DNA of 64,000 nt from Sulfurimicrobium sp. (GTDB lineage Bacteria; Pseudomonadota; Gammaproteobacteria; Burkholderiales; Sulfuricellaceae), in assembly GCA_030652035.1 (NCBI GenBank), contig JAUSBJ010000009.1, positions 186,001 through 250,000 of the forward strand, given 5' to 3'. Below the pieces are notes generated by a model, which saw only the letters and a program-made list of their open reading frames with translations, was not told the DNA's origin and did not search any database. The number at the start of each line of letters is the position of its first letter. Within the stretch, counting starts at the first letter, position 1. A program made the translations under genes and the position numbers. Of the stretch, positions 1-10,506 are shown piece after piece.

Positions 1-273
1 CAGCGGCTTGAGCGCATTTTGCGCACGGGCCAATTCCTGTTTGGAGAACATCCCCCACTCCAGGCAAATTTTCGGGGAGGCTTCAGCTTGTGCAGGCTGC
101 TGCGTTTGCGTTAAATCTGCTTCCGGTAGCAAGCGGATTTGTTCTGCATGGTAGGGCGCATGACTGGCCATCGGGTCGCTGCCGGATTTTCCCTGCGAGA
201 ATTGCATGACCGTGAAGAAAGCGATGTTGGCGATGAGCAGCAGCACGAACATCCAGCGCATGAATACACTCAT
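1..273 (-). CDS. SPOR-domain-type membrane protein, 3' part outside the window
   Basis: The reading frame starts at the ATG at 273-271 and runs off the window at base 1, so only the first 91 codons are visible. Residues 5-22 form a hydrophobic membrane anchor or uncleaved signal, followed by a Gln/Pro/Ala-rich linker. Near residues 70-85 there is a CLEWGMFS motif followed by an Ala/Leu helix. That motif is typical of the start of SPOR-like domains in short betaproteobacterial envelope proteins, which bind peptidoglycan. It lies 11 bases after gcvPB on the same strand and could be the last gene of that run. The membrane anchor is clear; the SPOR call rests on one short motif. Confidence 0.55.
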   Translation of the reverse strand, partial: MSVFMRWMFVLLLIANIAFFTVMQFSQGKSGSDPMASHAPYHAEQIRLLPEADLTQTQQPAQAEASPKICLEWGMFSKQELARAQNALKPL

Positions 274-284
274 TGTATTTTTAC

Positions 285-1733
285 CTAGCCACGCCGCCAC
301 ACCAGGTCAAGCTCCCGCGCCGCCTTGACATCATCCAGGCGGCGTACCGGCATGGAATAGGGCGCCCCCTTGACCAGTTCAGGCTGGCTGTAGGCCTCGT
401 CGCGGATTTCCTTGAGTGCCGCGATGAAGGCGTCGAGCGTCTGCCTGGATTCGGTTTCGGTCGGCTCGATCAGCAGGCATTCCTGCACCAGCATCGGGAA
501 ATAGGTGGTGGGGGCGTGGAAACCCTTGTCCAGCAGGCGTTTTGCCACGTCCATGGCGGTGACGCCGGTTTCGTCCTTGAGTTTTTTCAGGGTGATGATG
601 AATTCGTGGCTGGCGCGGCGTTTGGCGAAAGCCACGTCGAAACCGGCCTGGGCCAATTCCACCATCAGGTAATTGGCGTTGAGGGTGGCGAATTCAGCCA
701 CCCGGTGCATGCCTTCCGCGCCCAGCATGCGGCCGTAGACATAGGCGCGCAATAGCACCCCGGCATTGCCCATGAAGGCGGAAAGGCGTCCGATGCTCTG
801 TGGCCGGTCCTTTTCCGTCAGCCAGCGGTAGCGCCCGGCTTCAATGCCCACCATGGGGATGGGGAGAAAGGGTTCGAGGCGCGGGCTGACGCCCACCGGC
901 CCGGCGCCAGGCCCGCCGCCACCATGGGGGGTAGAAAAGGTCTTGTGCAGGTTGAGGTGGATGACGTCGAAGCCCATGTCGCCCGGTTTGACCCGGCCCA
1001 GAATGGCGTTGAGGTTGGCGCCGTCGTAATACAGCAGCCCGCCGGTTTCATGCACGATGCGCTGGATATCCTGAATACTTTTTTCGAACACGCCCAGGGT
1101 GGATGGGTTGGTCAGCATCAGTCCCGCGGTTTGCGGCCCGACCGCGGCTTTCAACGCGGCCAGGTCGACGTTGCCTTCGCTGTCGGTGGGGATTTCGCGC
1201 ACCGTGTAGCCGCACATCACCGCCGTCGCGGGGTTGGTGCCGTGCGCCGCATCCGGCACCAGGATCTCGCTGCGCGCCGTGTCGCCGCGCGCGTCGTGGT
1301 AGGCGCGGATCATCGCCACGCCGGCAAATTCGCCCTGTGCTCCGGCCATCGGGGTGAGCGAGACGGCGGCCATGCCGGTCACTTCCTTGAGCATTTCCTG
1401 CAGGTCGTACATGGAGGCCAGGAAACCCTGCCCGGTGTTTTCCGAGCTCATGGGATGGCGCGCCAGCAGTTGCGGCAGCATGGCAAGCTGGTTGCAGGCG
1501 CGCGGGTTGTACTTCATGGTGCAGGAGCCGAGTGGGTAGAAGTGGGTGTCGATGGAGAAGTTCTTCTGCGACAGCCGGGTGTAATGGCGCACCGCGTCCA
1601 TTTCGGAAACTTCCGGCAGCAAGGGAGGCTGCCTGCGCCGCAAATGGGCCGGGATGTCGTCACAGGCGGCCAGGGTCGCCGGCGCCTGGACAGCGTTGCG
1701 GCGTTTGGGCTGGGAGAGTTCGAAGATCAGCAT
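285..1733 (-). CDS. gcvPB: Glycine dehydrogenase (decarboxylating), subunit 2 (P-protein C-terminal half)
   Basis: This is the PLP-binding half of the two-subunit glycine decarboxylase (P-protein). It decarboxylates glycine and passes the aminomethyl group to lipoyl-GcvH. The product is 482 aa, normal for the split form. The PLP lysine is K264 in the motif [16 protein letters not shown]. Other family signatures are [13 protein letters not shown] (66-78) and DAAHGTNPA (161-169). The partner subunit gcvPA lies upstream at 2386-3780, separated by tpx and an inverted-repeat element. A good ribosome binding site is not obvious before the ATG. The inserted tpx means that gcvPB may be expressed with tpx rather than strictly with gcvTH-PA. 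Confidence 0.95.
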   Translation of the reverse strand: MLIFELSQPKRRNAVQAPATLAACDDIPAHLRRRQPPLLPEVSEMDAVRHYTRLSQKNFSIDTHFYPLGSCTMKYNPRACNQLAMLPQLLARHPMSSENTGQGFLASMYDLQEMLKEVTGMAAVSLTPMAGAQGEFAGVAMIRAYHDARGDTARSEILVPDAAHGTNPATAVMCGYTVREIPTDSEGNVDLAALKAAVGPQTAGLMLTNPSTLGVFEKSIQDIQRIVHETGGLLYYDGANLNAILGRVKPGDMGFDVIHLNLHKTFSTPHGGGGPGAGPVGVSPRLEPFLPIPMVGIEAGRYRWLTEKDRPQSIGRLSAFMGNAGVLLRAYVYGRMLGAEGMHRVAEFATLNANYLMVELAQAGFDVAFAKRRASHEFIITLKKLKDETGVTAMDVAKRLLDKGFHAPTTYFPMLVQECLLIEPTETESRQTLDAFIAALKEIRDEAYSQPELVKGAPYSMPVRRLDDVKAARELDLVWRRG

Positions 1734-1760
1734 GAAATAAACCTACATTTAAAAATATTC

Positions 1761-1854
1761 ACCGCAAAGGGCGCAAAGGTACGCAAGGGGAATCAACCAG
1801 GATTCTTACCTGAGCTTACGTTTTTCCTTGGCGTACCTTTGCGCCCTTTGCGGT
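1761..1854. repeat. Dispersed inverted repeat, CCGCAAAGG/CCTTTGCGG family
   Basis: The left arm (1761-1788) begins ACCGCAAAGGGCGCAAAGGT, and its complement lies at 1826-1854, ending CCTTTGCGCCCTTTGCGGT. The spacer is about 37 bases. The element fills the gap between gcvPB and tpx. Related elements recur at 14597, 31972 and 34778. It may fold in RNA as a long hairpin; it codes for nothing recognisable. Confidence 0.85.
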
Positions 1855-1862
1855 TTGGGCTT

Positions 1863-2369
1863 TTATCGACCGCTCAAGGCCTGAATCGCCGCATCGTAAT
1901 CCGGCTCCTGCGTGATTTCAGGCACCAGTTCGGTATAAATCACCCGGTCTTTTTCGTCGAGGATGATCACCGCGCGGGCCATCAGGCCGGACAGCGGCGG
2001 CTCGGTGATCATCACGCCGTAATCCTTGTGGAAATCGCGCCCGCGCATGGTGGAGAGCATGATCACATTGTCCAGCCCTTCCGCGCCGCAGAAACGGCTC
2101 TGGGCAAAAGGCAGATCGGCGGAAATCACCAGCACCACGGTGTTGGCCATTTCGCTGGCGCGCTGGTTGAAAACGCGGGTGGATGTGGCGCACACCGGTG
2201 TGTCGATGCTGGGAACCACCGACAGCACCTTGCGCTTGCCGGCAAATTCGCTGAGGGAAACATCCTTCAGGTTCTTGTCCACCAGCATGAAGCTGTGGGC
2301 AGTGTCTCCGATCTGCGGGAAATGTCCGCCAACATTGAGTGCTTCGCCTTCGAGCGTTACGATAGCCAT
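1863..2369 (-). CDS. tpx: Thiol peroxidase (2-Cys peroxiredoxin, Tpx type)
   Basis: This 168-aa protein reduces hydrogen peroxide and organic peroxides using thioredoxin. The peroxidatic cysteine is C60 in the motif [15 protein letters not shown] and the resolving cysteine is C94 in [12 protein letters not shown], both at the positions expected for the Tpx subfamily. I chose the ATG at 2369 because GAGGAG lies 7 bases upstream and the protein then begins MAIVTLEG like its relatives; the longer upstream frame has no support. The gene sits 16 bases after the stop of gcvPA and before gcvPB, so it is nested in the glycine cleavage cluster. Its role there (protecting lipoyl or thiol enzymes) is only a guess. 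Confidence 0.95.
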   Translation of the reverse strand: MAIVTLEGEALNVGGHFPQIGDTAHSFMLVDKNLKDVSLSEFAGKRKVLSVVPSIDTPVCATSTRVFNQRASEMANTVVLVISADLPFAQSRFCGAEGLDNVIMLSTMRGRDFHKDYGVMITEPPLSGLMARAVIILDEKDRVIYTELVPEITQEPDYDAAIQALSGR

Positions 2370-2385
2370 GTCGATCTCCTCGTTT

Positions 2386-3780
2386 TTACCACTTGCTGGT
2401 GGCGGTGGGTACAAGCTTGGTACAAGTCGGGCCTGAACTGCGCCTGGAAATGATGCGTTCCAGTTGCTCGGCATATTTTTGCAGATCGGCCGCCGTCCGG
2501 GTTTCGGTAGCGCAGATCAATATCGCCTGGCCGAGTTCCGGATAATACGGGCTCAGGTCGAAGCCGCCGACGATGCCCTGAACTTCGAGTGCGCGCAGCA
2601 CGTCGCCGACCGGGATCGGCAGGCGCAATACGATTTCGTTGAACACCGGCTGAGTGAAGGCGCGCTTAACGCCATTGATTTTTACCAGGCTATTCAACAG
2701 CGTCACAGTATTGGCGTGGCATGCAGCCGCCACGCGCTCCAGGCCGTCCGGTCCGAGCAGCGTCATGTGGATGGTGGCGGCAGTGGCCATCAAACCCTGG
2801 TTGGAACAGATGTTCGAGGTTGCCTTGGCGCGGCGGATATGCTGCTCACGCGCCTGCAGGGTCAAGGCAAAGCCGGGCTTGCCGTCGAGATCCACGGTGC
2901 GGCCGATGATGCGGCCGGGCATCTGGCGCACCAGCGCCTGCTTGCAGCACATGAAGCCAAAATAGGGGCCACCGCTGGAAAGGGGCGACCCCAGCGGCTG
3001 GCCTTCGCCGACCGCGATGTCCGCCCCCTTGCTGCCCCACTCCCCGGGGGGGCTGAGCAGCGCCAGTGCCAGCGGATTGACCAGGCCGATGACCAGCCCG
3101 CCCTGGCTGTGAGCCCAGTCAGTCAGCGCGTCCACTTCTTCCAGGCAGCCGAAGAAGTTGGGCTGCGGGATGACCAGTGCAGCAAAATCCTTCTCTTCCG
3201 GCAGCGCGGTGATGCCTTGCGCGGGATCGTAATCCAGCTCGACGAGTTCGATTTTCTGGTGCCTGACGATGCTGTCAACGACCCGGCGATAGAGCGGATG
3301 CACGGTTTTCGGCATCAGCACCCGGCGCGAGGTCTTGTGCGCGCGCACTGCCATCAGCACCGCCTCGGCCAGGCCGGAAGCGCCGTCGTAGAGGCTGGCG
3401 TTAGCCACGTCCATCCCGGTCAGGGAGGCCATCATGGTCTGGAATTCGTACAATAGTTGCAGCGTGCCCTGGCTGGCTTCGGCCTGATAGGGGGTGTAGG
3501 CGGAGTAGAATTCACCGCGCGTGGCGATTTGCCACACCGCCGCCGGAATGTGATGCTCGTAGGCGCCGGCGCCGGCAAAATTGAGAAAGCGGCCATCCGC
3601 CTCGGCGCGTTCGGTCATCAGGCGGGAGATGTCCATTTCCCCCATGCCGGGCGCGATGCCGGACAGTTGACCGCTACGCAGTTCGGCGGGAATTTCATCG
3701 AACAGATCGTCAATGGAAGACACGCCGATGCGCGAAAGCATGGACTTGATGTCTTCTTCGGTGTGAGGAATAAAGGGCAT
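2386..3780 (-). CDS. gcvPA: Glycine dehydrogenase (decarboxylating), subunit 1 (P-protein N-terminal half)
   Basis: This is the N-terminal half of the split glycine decarboxylase, which pairs with GcvPB in an alpha2beta2 complex. The 464-aa length fits the family. Visible signatures are [15 protein letters not shown] at the start, [16 protein letters not shown] (about 86-101), [14 protein letters not shown] (115-128) and [10 protein letters not shown] (146-155). The C-terminus ends with a Ser/Arg/Thr-rich tail of about 20 residues that looks non-conserved. GGGAAAA precedes the ATG. It is the third gene of the gcvT-gcvH-gcvPA series; a GGTGAAA-type repeat separates it from gcvH. Confidence 0.95.
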   Translation of the reverse strand: MPFIPHTEEDIKSMLSRIGVSSIDDLFDEIPAELRSGQLSGIAPGMGEMDISRLMTERAEADGRFLNFAGAGAYEHHIPAAVWQIATRGEFYSAYTPYQAEASQGTLQLLYEFQTMMASLTGMDVANASLYDGASGLAEAVLMAVRAHKTSRRVLMPKTVHPLYRRVVDSIVRHQKIELVELDYDPAQGITALPEEKDFAALVIPQPNFFGCLEEVDALTDWAHSQGGLVIGLVNPLALALLSPPGEWGSKGADIAVGEGQPLGSPLSSGGPYFGFMCCKQALVRQMPGRIIGRTVDLDGKPGFALTLQAREQHIRRAKATSNICSNQGLMATAATIHMTLLGPDGLERVAAACHANTVTLLNSLVKINGVKRAFTQPVFNEIVLRLPIPVGDVLRALEVQGIVGGFDLSPYYPELGQAILICATETRTAADLQKYAEQLERIISRRSSGPTCTKLVPTATSKW

Positions 3781-3808
3781 ATGTTTTCCCAGTGAGGCGT
3801 CAGGAATT

Positions 3809-3903
3809 CGAAGGGTGAAAGGTGAAACGTGAAGGGTGAAATGTGTTCATTGCGAGTCGTTTACCATTCACCCTTCACAGCGCAGCGGCTTCACTTATCA
3901 CCC
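3809..3903. repeat. Inverted repeat built of GGGTGAAA units
   Basis: The left part (3809-3842) contains GAAGGGTGAAAGGTGAAACG followed by a further GAAGGGTGAAA unit. The right part (3869-3903) contains the complementary TTCACCCTTCAC and TCACCCTT. It fills the gcvH-gcvPA junction. The style matches dispersed low-complexity palindromes seen in many proteobacterial genomes; that is my recollection, not a search. It is a possible RNA hairpin within the gcv operon. Confidence 0.7.
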
Positions 3904-4293
3904 TTAATGGGCTTCGCTGTCCACCAGGGCCTGGTAGGCCGCCGCATCAAGCATGGTGCCGAGATCGGCCGCGTTGTCGGGCTTGATCTTGAACAGCCAT
4001 GCGGCGTAGGCATCCTGGTTGATGCTTTCCGGCGCGCTTTCCACGTCGCCATTGGCGGCAATGACTTCGCCCGCGATGGGCGCATAGACGTCGGAAGCGG
4101 CCTTGACCGATTCGACCACGGCACACTCTTCACCCTGGGTCAGCTTGCGGCCGGCCACCGGAGTTTCCACGAAGACCATGTCGCCCAGAAGTTCCTGGGC
4201 ATGGTGGGTGATGCCGACAGTGACGCTGCCATCGGCCTCAAGGCGCGCCCATTCGTGAGATTTGGTGTATTTCAGGTTAGCCGGAAGAGTCAT
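3904..4293 (-). CDS. gcvH: Glycine cleavage system H protein
   Basis: This 129-aa lipoyl carrier shuttles the aminomethyl group from P-protein to T-protein. The lipoylated lysine is K64 in the motif [22 protein letters not shown]. The [22 protein letters not shown] start (about 12-33) is diagnostic. The gene follows gcvT by 37 bases and precedes gcvPA in the same direction. Its last codons abut a GGTGAAA-type repeat. Confidence 0.97.
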   Translation of the reverse strand: MTLPANLKYTKSHEWARLEADGSVTVGITHHAQELLGDMVFVETPVAGRKLTQGEECAVVESVKAASDVYAPIAGEVIAANGDVESAPESINQDAYAAWLFKIKPDNAADLGTMLDAAAYQALVDSEAH

Positions 4294-4330
4294 TTTATTG
4301 TCCTAGGGAGTTCAATGTTGTTTTCCGGAA

Positions 4331-5413
4331 TTATGCCACTAAACGCTTGCCGTTGCGCACGAAGGGGTAGCGCACGGCCTGGGCGTTGAGCAATTTTCCG
4401 CGGATTTCCACCTGTACGCGATCGCCCGCCGCGACCGTCATGGGCAGGCGAGCCAGAGCGATGGACTGGTTGAGCGTGGGCGAGAATCCGCCGCTGGTGA
4501 TTTCGCCTTCTCCCTCTGCCGTGATCACTTTTTGGTGGCTGCGCAGCACGCCCTTGTCGAGCAACAACAGGCCCATCAACTGGCGGTTTACCGCCTTGGA
4601 TGTAAGTGATTGCTTTCCGATAAAGTCACGCGGGCTGGCGAGATCGACTGTCCAGGCGAGGCCGGATTCGAGCGGGGAAACGCCTTCGTCCATGTCCTGG
4701 CCATAGAGATTCATGCCTGCCTCCAGACGCAGGGTGTCGCGTGCGCCGAGGCCGATGGGCGCCACCCCCTGCTCCAGCAATGCCTGCCACAGGAAAGGCG
4801 CGGCCTTGACCGGCACCATGACTTCGAAACCGTCTTCCCCGGTATAGCCGGTGCGGGCGATCAGCATGGTGCCCATTTCCGCCGCCTGGAAGGGTCTGAG
4901 GTGTTCGCTGATGTCCTTCGAGCCCGGCATGGCGGCCCAGAACCTGGTGCGCGCATTGGGGCCCTGCACCGCGATCATGGCGAGGTCGCGGCGCGGTGTG
5001 AGTGCCAACTGGGGCGCCAGCTTTTCGCGCTGGGTTTCCATCCACGCCAGGTCTTTCTCGGCCGTGCCCGCGTTGACCACGATGCGGAACCAGTTTTCAC
5101 GCATGAAATAGATGATCAGGTCGTCAATCACTCCGCCCTGCTCGTTGAGCATGCAGGAATACAGCGCCTTGCCCGGTAGTGTGAGTTTGTCCACGTTGTT
5201 GGCCATCATCTGGCGCAGGAAAGTGCGCGCGCCTTCACCCATCAGGTCAAGCACCTGCATGTGGGAAACGTCGAACATGCCGGCGTCGCGTCGCACCTTG
5301 TGGTGTTCCTCAAGCTGGGAGCCGTAATGGAGCGGCATGTCCCAACCGCCGAAATCCACCATCTTGGCCCCGGCAGCACGATGCGCGGCGTTGAGAGGGG
5401 TCTGTTTGAGCAT
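4331..5413 (-). CDS. gcvT: Aminomethyltransferase (glycine cleavage T protein)
   Basis: GcvT transfers the methylene from aminomethyl-lipoyl-GcvH to tetrahydrofolate, releasing ammonia. The protein is 360 aa from the ATG at 5413, which has GGAG seven bases upstream and gives the usual start MLKQTPL. An in-frame GTG four codons earlier is less likely. Family motifs are [19 protein letters not shown] and [11 protein letters not shown] (about 190-200), plus the C-terminal [17 protein letters not shown]. It is the first gcv gene, 22 bases after the DUF3426 gene, with no glycine riboswitch-like structure in that short gap. Expression therefore probably reads through from the upstream prmA operon or starts inside the preceding gene. 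Confidence 0.96.
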   Translation of the reverse strand: MLKQTPLNAAHRAAGAKMVDFGGWDMPLHYGSQLEEHHKVRRDAGMFDVSHMQVLDLMGEGARTFLRQMMANNVDKLTLPGKALYSCMLNEQGGVIDDLIIYFMRENWFRIVVNAGTAEKDLAWMETQREKLAPQLALTPRRDLAMIAVQGPNARTRFWAAMPGSKDISEHLRPFQAAEMGTMLIARTGYTGEDGFEVMVPVKAAPFLWQALLEQGVAPIGLGARDTLRLEAGMNLYGQDMDEGVSPLESGLAWTVDLASPRDFIGKQSLTSKAVNRQLMGLLLLDKGVLRSHQKVITAEGEGEITSGGFSPTLNQSIALARLPMTVAAGDRVQVEIRGKLLNAQAVRYPFVRNGKRLVA

Positions 5414-5435
5414 TGTATTCTCCACGGTTGCTGCT

Positions 5436-6581
5436 TCAGCCCGGATAGGGCTGGGACGGATAAAACAGGTATAGCCGGTACCCTTCGGCCTTGAGCTCGC
5501 CCAGATCCATCAGCAGTTTGACCGCCACTTCACCGCTGGGGGGGATGCCCTGGGGTATGGATGCCGGGTTGCGCAGGTATTCTCCGGGAGGGAACAGCAG
5601 GCGCGCCACCATTTCATCCTTGGTGTTGGTCAAGGTCAGTTCCAGCGTGGGATAAGCCTGGACATGGGTTGCGCGGTTACGCAGTATGCTGGTCAGCACC
5701 ACGATATTGGCACGGGCAGGATCGGCATGGAGCTCGGATGACTCGATGCTGATCAGGTCCGGGTTGCGTGGCAGGTTGACGCGGCACTCGAGGTGGACGC
5801 AAGCCTGTTCCAGCAGGGGGCGGGTCGGCGGGTAGTGAGCGGCGATATCGTCGCGGAAAGCATAAATCCCCTGGCCGGCCAGCCCAATCAGCAACAGCAG
5901 GTTTGCCAGCGCCCACGGCCAGGCGCGCTTGGGCTTGGGTGGGGGGGCGTATTTGGGGCTTGCCGGCGAGACCTTGGGCTGAATGATGACGGGAGGCGGC
6001 AGGATGCGTACCACGCGGGCTTCAGCTTTGCTTTCTGGCTCTGGCTCTGGCTCTGGCTCTGGCTGGGGCTCGAAATCGGGAGCTGCTGGCACTTCGGGCG
6101 ATGGTTCCGCCGGAGCCTTGATGGTGCTGGCTTCTTTATCGGAGAGCGTCGCCGGGCGGCTTTCCGGCGGCAGTGGCACCATGTCCGGCAGCGCATCGAG
6201 ATGAGTGGTCTCAAGCTCGAACAAGGGCTCGCCAGCGTCTACCTGGAATTCTGGATAGGTGATGTCAAGATCGAACAGCGGTTCGCTAGTATCGTCGCCG
6301 GTTTCTGGAGCAGGGGCTTCCTCTTGCCGGACTTCCTGCCCGTGCATGACGGGGGGCTCCTGAACTGGCAGGGGCGCTTCTCGTTCTGCCGCGCCGGTTT
6401 GCTGGGTAGAAGCGGGGACGGGCTCCGCTGCCAGTGGGGGCGGTTCATCAATCAGGGTAGCGAGGGCATTGAAAACATGGGAGCAGCGGCCGCAACGCAC
6501 GCTCCCATTGCGCATCTGTAACTGCTCTTCCGTCACCCGGAAACGGGTCTGGCACTCGGGGCAGGCGGTGATGTGGCTCAT
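5436..6581 (-). CDS. MJ0042-type zinc-ribbon protein with C-terminal DUF3426
   Basis: The protein is 381 aa from the ATG at 6581. It starts with a zinc ribbon of the MJ0042 family (CPEC at about 7-10 and CGRC at about 30-33). A long acidic, proline-rich linker contains a run of Pro-Glu dipeptides (about residue 180, from a short tandem GGCTCT repeat). A single transmembrane segment follows near residue 225, then a DUF3426 domain of about 145 residues. The topology suggests a cytoplasmic zinc ribbon and a periplasmic DUF3426 domain; function is unknown. The ATG overlaps the TGA of prmA (ATGA), a pairing seen in many betaproteobacteria. The alternative start eight codons upstream lacks support. 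Confidence 0.88.
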   Translation of the reverse strand: MSHITACPECQTRFRVTEEQLQMRNGSVRCGRCSHVFNALATLIDEPPPLAAEPVPASTQQTGAAEREAPLPVQEPPVMHGQEVRQEEAPAPETGDDTSEPLFDLDITYPEFQVDAGEPLFELETTHLDALPDMVPLPPESRPATLSDKEASTIKAPAEPSPEVPAAPDFEPQPEPEPEPEPESKAEARVVRILPPPVIIQPKVSPASPKYAPPPKPKRAWPWALANLLLLIGLAGQGIYAFRDDIAAHYPPTRPLLEQACVHLECRVNLPRNPDLISIESSELHADPARANIVVLTSILRNRATHVQAYPTLELTLTNTKDEMVARLLFPPGEYLRNPASIPQGIPPSGEVAVKLLMDLGELKAEGYRLYLFYPSQPYPG

Positions 6582-7471
6582 GTTTTTCGGATGCCGGAAA
6601 GGCAAGCCCAGCCTTCCGATTCGTCTGCCACTTCGATGTCGAACCAGTTGCGGTAAACCGCCAGCACATCGTCTGCCTGATGGGAGAGAATGCCCGAGAG
6701 CACGATTCGTCCGCCTGGGAGGGCCGCATTGGCCAGCATGGGGGCGAGCATTTTGAGCGGATTGGTGAGGATGTTGGCGACCACGATGTCCACACTGACC
6801 TGTGGTGCGTCATTGGGCAGGTAAAAGTCGGCCTTGACCTGGTTTTGCTCGGCGTTGAACACGCTGGCCTGAATCGCCTGCGGGTCGATGTCGACTCCGA
6901 TGACTTGGCCGGCACCGAGCTTCAGCGCGGCAATGGCGAGGATGCCGGAGCCGCAGCCATAGTCGAGCACTGTTTCGCCGCCGCGTATGTTGCGGTCCAG
7001 CCATTGCAGGCACAGGCGGGTGGTGGGGTGGCTGCCGGTACCGAAGGCCAGGCCGGGATCAAGGATCAGGTTGATGGCGGACTTGTCGGGAGACTCGTGC
7101 CAGGTCGGCACGATCCACAGGCGTGGAGAAATCGGAATCGGCGCGAACTGTGCCTGGGTCTGACGCACCCAGTCCTGTTCCGCCACGATTTCCACCTCGA
7201 AGGCCGGCGCGGCGGGTAGTCCGGCTGCACTGGCAGCTTCGGCAACGATTGCGGTGAGATCGGCATCCGCCTCGAACAGGGCGTTGACCAGGGCATCCTG
7301 CCATACACCTGCAGGCGGTTCGCCCGGTTCACCGAAAATTTCCTGCTCTTCCGGGGTGCCGGCGTGCGCGTCTTCGATGGAAATCGAGAGCGCGCCCAGT
7401 TCCATCAGTGCATCGCCAAGAATTTCGGCAGTGTGGGCGTTCGCCGCAATTTTCAGCGCTTGCCATGCCAT
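6578..7471 (-). CDS. prmA: Ribosomal protein L11 methyltransferase
   Basis: PrmA trimethylates residues of ribosomal protein L11 with S-adenosylmethionine. The 297-aa protein has the N-terminal L11-recognition domain (MAWQALKIAANAHTAEILGDALMELGALSISIEDA) and a Rossmann methyltransferase domain. SAM motif I is VLDYGCGSGILAIAAL at 168-183, and the catalytic-loop motif VVANILTNPL lies downstream. The gene follows accC by 39 bases and overlaps the next gene by ATGA. Conserved neighbours accB-accC-prmA support one transcript. Confidence 0.96.
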   Translation of the reverse strand: MAWQALKIAANAHTAEILGDALMELGALSISIEDAHAGTPEEQEIFGEPGEPPAGVWQDALVNALFEADADLTAIVAEAASAAGLPAAPAFEVEIVAEQDWVRQTQAQFAPIPISPRLWIVPTWHESPDKSAINLILDPGLAFGTGSHPTTRLCLQWLDRNIRGGETVLDYGCGSGILAIAALKLGAGQVIGVDIDPQAIQASVFNAEQNQVKADFYLPNDAPQVSVDIVVANILTNPLKMLAPMLANAALPGGRIVLSGILSHQADDVLAVYRNWFDIEVADESEGWACLSGIRKT

Positions 7472-7510
7472 GATGATCCCCGATTTCTTTCTCTGGTTGA
7501 TAACAGGCGA

Positions 7511-8863
<1,353 letters not shown>

Positions 8864-8880
8864 CTTGTTAAAACCTTAAT

Positions 8881-8939
8881 GGCCACAGAGAGCACAGAGG
8901 AAAGCCTCTCTGGCAGGCGGCGCTGGCGCCTCTGTGGCA
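8881..8939. repeat. Small inverted repeat in the accB-accC junction
   Basis: GCCACAGAG (8881-8889) pairs with CTCTGTGGC (8931-8939). The left arm continues AGCACAGAGGAAAGCC. This ACAGAG form resembles the other widespread dispersed repeat of the type CCACAGAG-CACAGAG and is laid out like the CCGCAAAGG elements in this window. It lies between two genes whose products act in fixed stoichiometry, so it could modulate mRNA processing. Confidence 0.7.
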
Positions 8940-8944
8940 AAAAA

Positions 8945-9388
8945 TTAGCCGATAATGAACAGGGGTTCGCCATATTCGACGGGTTGGCCGTTTTCGATCA
9001 GGATGGCTTTGATGATGCCGCTCTGGTCGGCTTCGATCTCGTTGAGCAGTTTCATGGCTTCGATAATGCACAGGGTGTCGCCGGCGGCAACGTTCTGGCC
9101 GACTTCCACGAAAGATTTGGATTCAGGCGAGGATGCGCGGTAGAAGGTGCCCACCATGGGCGATTTCACGATGTGTCCTTCCGGCTGGGCCGGTTCCGTG
9201 GCGGCGGGCAGGCTGGCCTGCTGGGTTGGCGCAGCCATCATTTGCTGCGGTGCGGCGTAATGCATCATTTGGGGTGCCTGGCCGTAACGGCTGATGCGAA
9301 CTTTTTCTTCGCCCTCGGTGATTTCGAGTTCGGCAATGCCGGAGTCTTCCACCAGATCAATCAGTTTTTTCAGTTTGCGCAAGTCCAT
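8945..9388 (-). CDS. accB: Acetyl-CoA carboxylase, biotin carboxyl carrier protein
   Basis: The 147-aa BCCP carries the biotin that shuttles carboxyl groups. K113 in the motif [13 protein letters not shown] is the biotinylation site. An N-terminal helix ([32 protein letters not shown]) is followed by an Ala/Gln/Pro-rich linker at about 38-72 and the biotinyl domain at about 73-147 ([12 protein letters not shown]). An AGGG element precedes the ATG. aroQ lies 14 bases upstream in the same direction. Confidence 0.97.
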   Translation of the reverse strand: MDLRKLKKLIDLVEDSGIAELEITEGEEKVRISRYGQAPQMMHYAAPQQMMAAPTQQASLPAATEPAQPEGHIVKSPMVGTFYRASSPESKSFVEVGQNVAAGDTLCIIEAMKLLNEIEADQSGIIKAILIENGQPVEYGEPLFIIG

Positions 9389-9402
9389 GATGAGCCCTTA
9401 AT

Positions 9403-9849
9403 TTAAGGTTGTGCCAATGCGAATTCCAGCGCCAGCTCATAGCCTTTTGCCCCGAGGCCGCTGATGATGCCCACAGCGAGGTCGGAGAAGTAGGAATGAT
9501 GGCGGAAGGATTCGCGGGCGAAAACGTTGGAGAGATGTATTTCCACAAAAGGGATGTTCACACCTGATAGCGCGTCGCGCAGGGCAACGCTGGTATGGGT
9601 GAAAGCAGCGGGGTTGATGAGGATGAAATTCACCCCGTCGCGCCCCGCCTGATGAATGCGGTCGATCAATCCGGATTCGCTGTTGCTTTGAAATGCCTCC
9701 AGGCTGGCGCCGGATCGTTGGGCCTGTTGCATGAGACGCTGGTTGATGTCTTCCAGCGTGTCGCGTCCATAATGTTGAGGTTCACGGCTGCCCAGGAGAT
9801 TGAGGTTGGGGCCGTGCAATACCAGAATTTTGCTGTTTTTAGCGGGCAT
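9403..9849 (-). CDS. aroQ: 3-dehydroquinate dehydratase, type II
   Basis: This shikimate pathway enzyme dehydrates 3-dehydroquinate. The protein is about 148 aa from the ATG at 9849, with AGGTGG just upstream. The 12-codon extension to 9885 is probably not translated. Type II signatures are present: [21 protein letters not shown] (residues 8-28, with the catalytic Tyr) and [15 protein letters not shown] (about 52-66). [20 protein letters not shown] and PFVEIHLSN follow, carrying the active-site His. It is followed by accB, a common betaproteobacterial pairing. Confidence 0.95.
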   Translation of the reverse strand: MPAKNSKILVLHGPNLNLLGSREPQHYGRDTLEDINQRLMQQAQRSGASLEAFQSNSESGLIDRIHQAGRDGVNFILINPAAFTHTSVALRDALSGVNIPFVEIHLSNVFARESFRHHSYFSDLAVGIISGLGAKGYELALEFALAQP

Positions 9850-9978
9850 CCGGCCACCTGTCGGTGAGGTTTTCATAAAACGCAAGTTTGCCGCAAATGG
9901 GGGTAAATTGTCCAGTTATTGCTTCTAATTGCAGGCAAAATGCAGGACCTGAAGAGGATTGATCCTGGCAATTCCGCG

Positions 9979-10506
9979 TTATAACAGGGAGTTGAGCGTG
10001 TTTTCCAGGTCTTCCTGTTTGTATTCGCCGGTCACTGTTTTTGCGATGGCGCCATCGCGGGCGAAAACAGCGGTAAATGGCAGCCCGCCGAGGCGGTTCC
10101 CTGCTGATTTCGCCAGCTCCACCGCATCGTTCTCGCCCAGCAGGATGGGGTAATTGACGCCCATTTCGTCGACAAAAGCCTGCACCTTGTCTTTCTGGTC
10201 CAGCGCCACGCCGACGAAAACCACGCCCTGTGTGCGGTATTTTTCCTGCAGCCGGATAAATGCGGGCGTTTCCTCTCGGCACGGCGGGCACCAGGGCGCC
10301 CAGAAGTTGAGCACCAGGATTTTCCCTTGCCACTGCTTCAGCGGCTGGGGCTGGCCTTCCAGGTCGGGCAGGCTGGCGGCGAAAATCGTTGCGCTTGCGC
10401 TCGTGCTCGTGGCAGCGGGCGCCTCCTGCCGTTCGGCGCAGGAACTCAGACCCATGGACAACAAGGCGCCGGCAAGGAGCGCAGTGGCGATTCCGGAGCG
10501 CATCAT
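9979..10506 (-). CDS. TlpA-family thiol-disulfide lipoprotein
   Basis: This is a periplasmic thioredoxin-fold protein of 175 aa. The signal peptide ends in a lipobox LSSC with the lipidated cysteine at C23. The redox motif is WCPPC (C73 and C76) in NFWAPWCPPCREETP, and the cis-proline loop is GGLPFTAVF. It resembles TlpA/ResA proteins that pass electrons to cytochrome c maturation or other periplasmic thiols. The start codon overlaps the dsbD stop (TGATG context, with ATG-ATG at 10506 and 10503). DsbD is the natural electron donor, so the pair probably works together at the membrane. Confidence 0.92.
   Translation of the reverse strand: MMRSGIATALLAGALLSMGLSSCAERQEAPAATSTSASATIFAASLPDLEGQPQPLKQWQGKILVLNFWAPWCPPCREETPAFIRLQEKYRTQGVVFVGVALDQKDKVQAFVDEMGVNYPILLGENDAVELAKSAGNRLGGLPFTAVFARDGAIAKTVTGEYKQEDLENTLNSLL

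Noticed and set aside
924-2453. A 509-codon plus-strand open frame across gcvPB and tpx
   Set aside because: It is antisense to gcvPB and tpx, whose products match well-known families over full length, and its middle is a translation of the CCGCAAAGG repeat.
6030-6070. A short GGCTCT tandem repeat as a possible phase-variation tract
   Set aside because: The unit is six bases long and in frame (Pro-Glu dipeptides), so copy-number change would not shift the frame of the DUF3426 protein.
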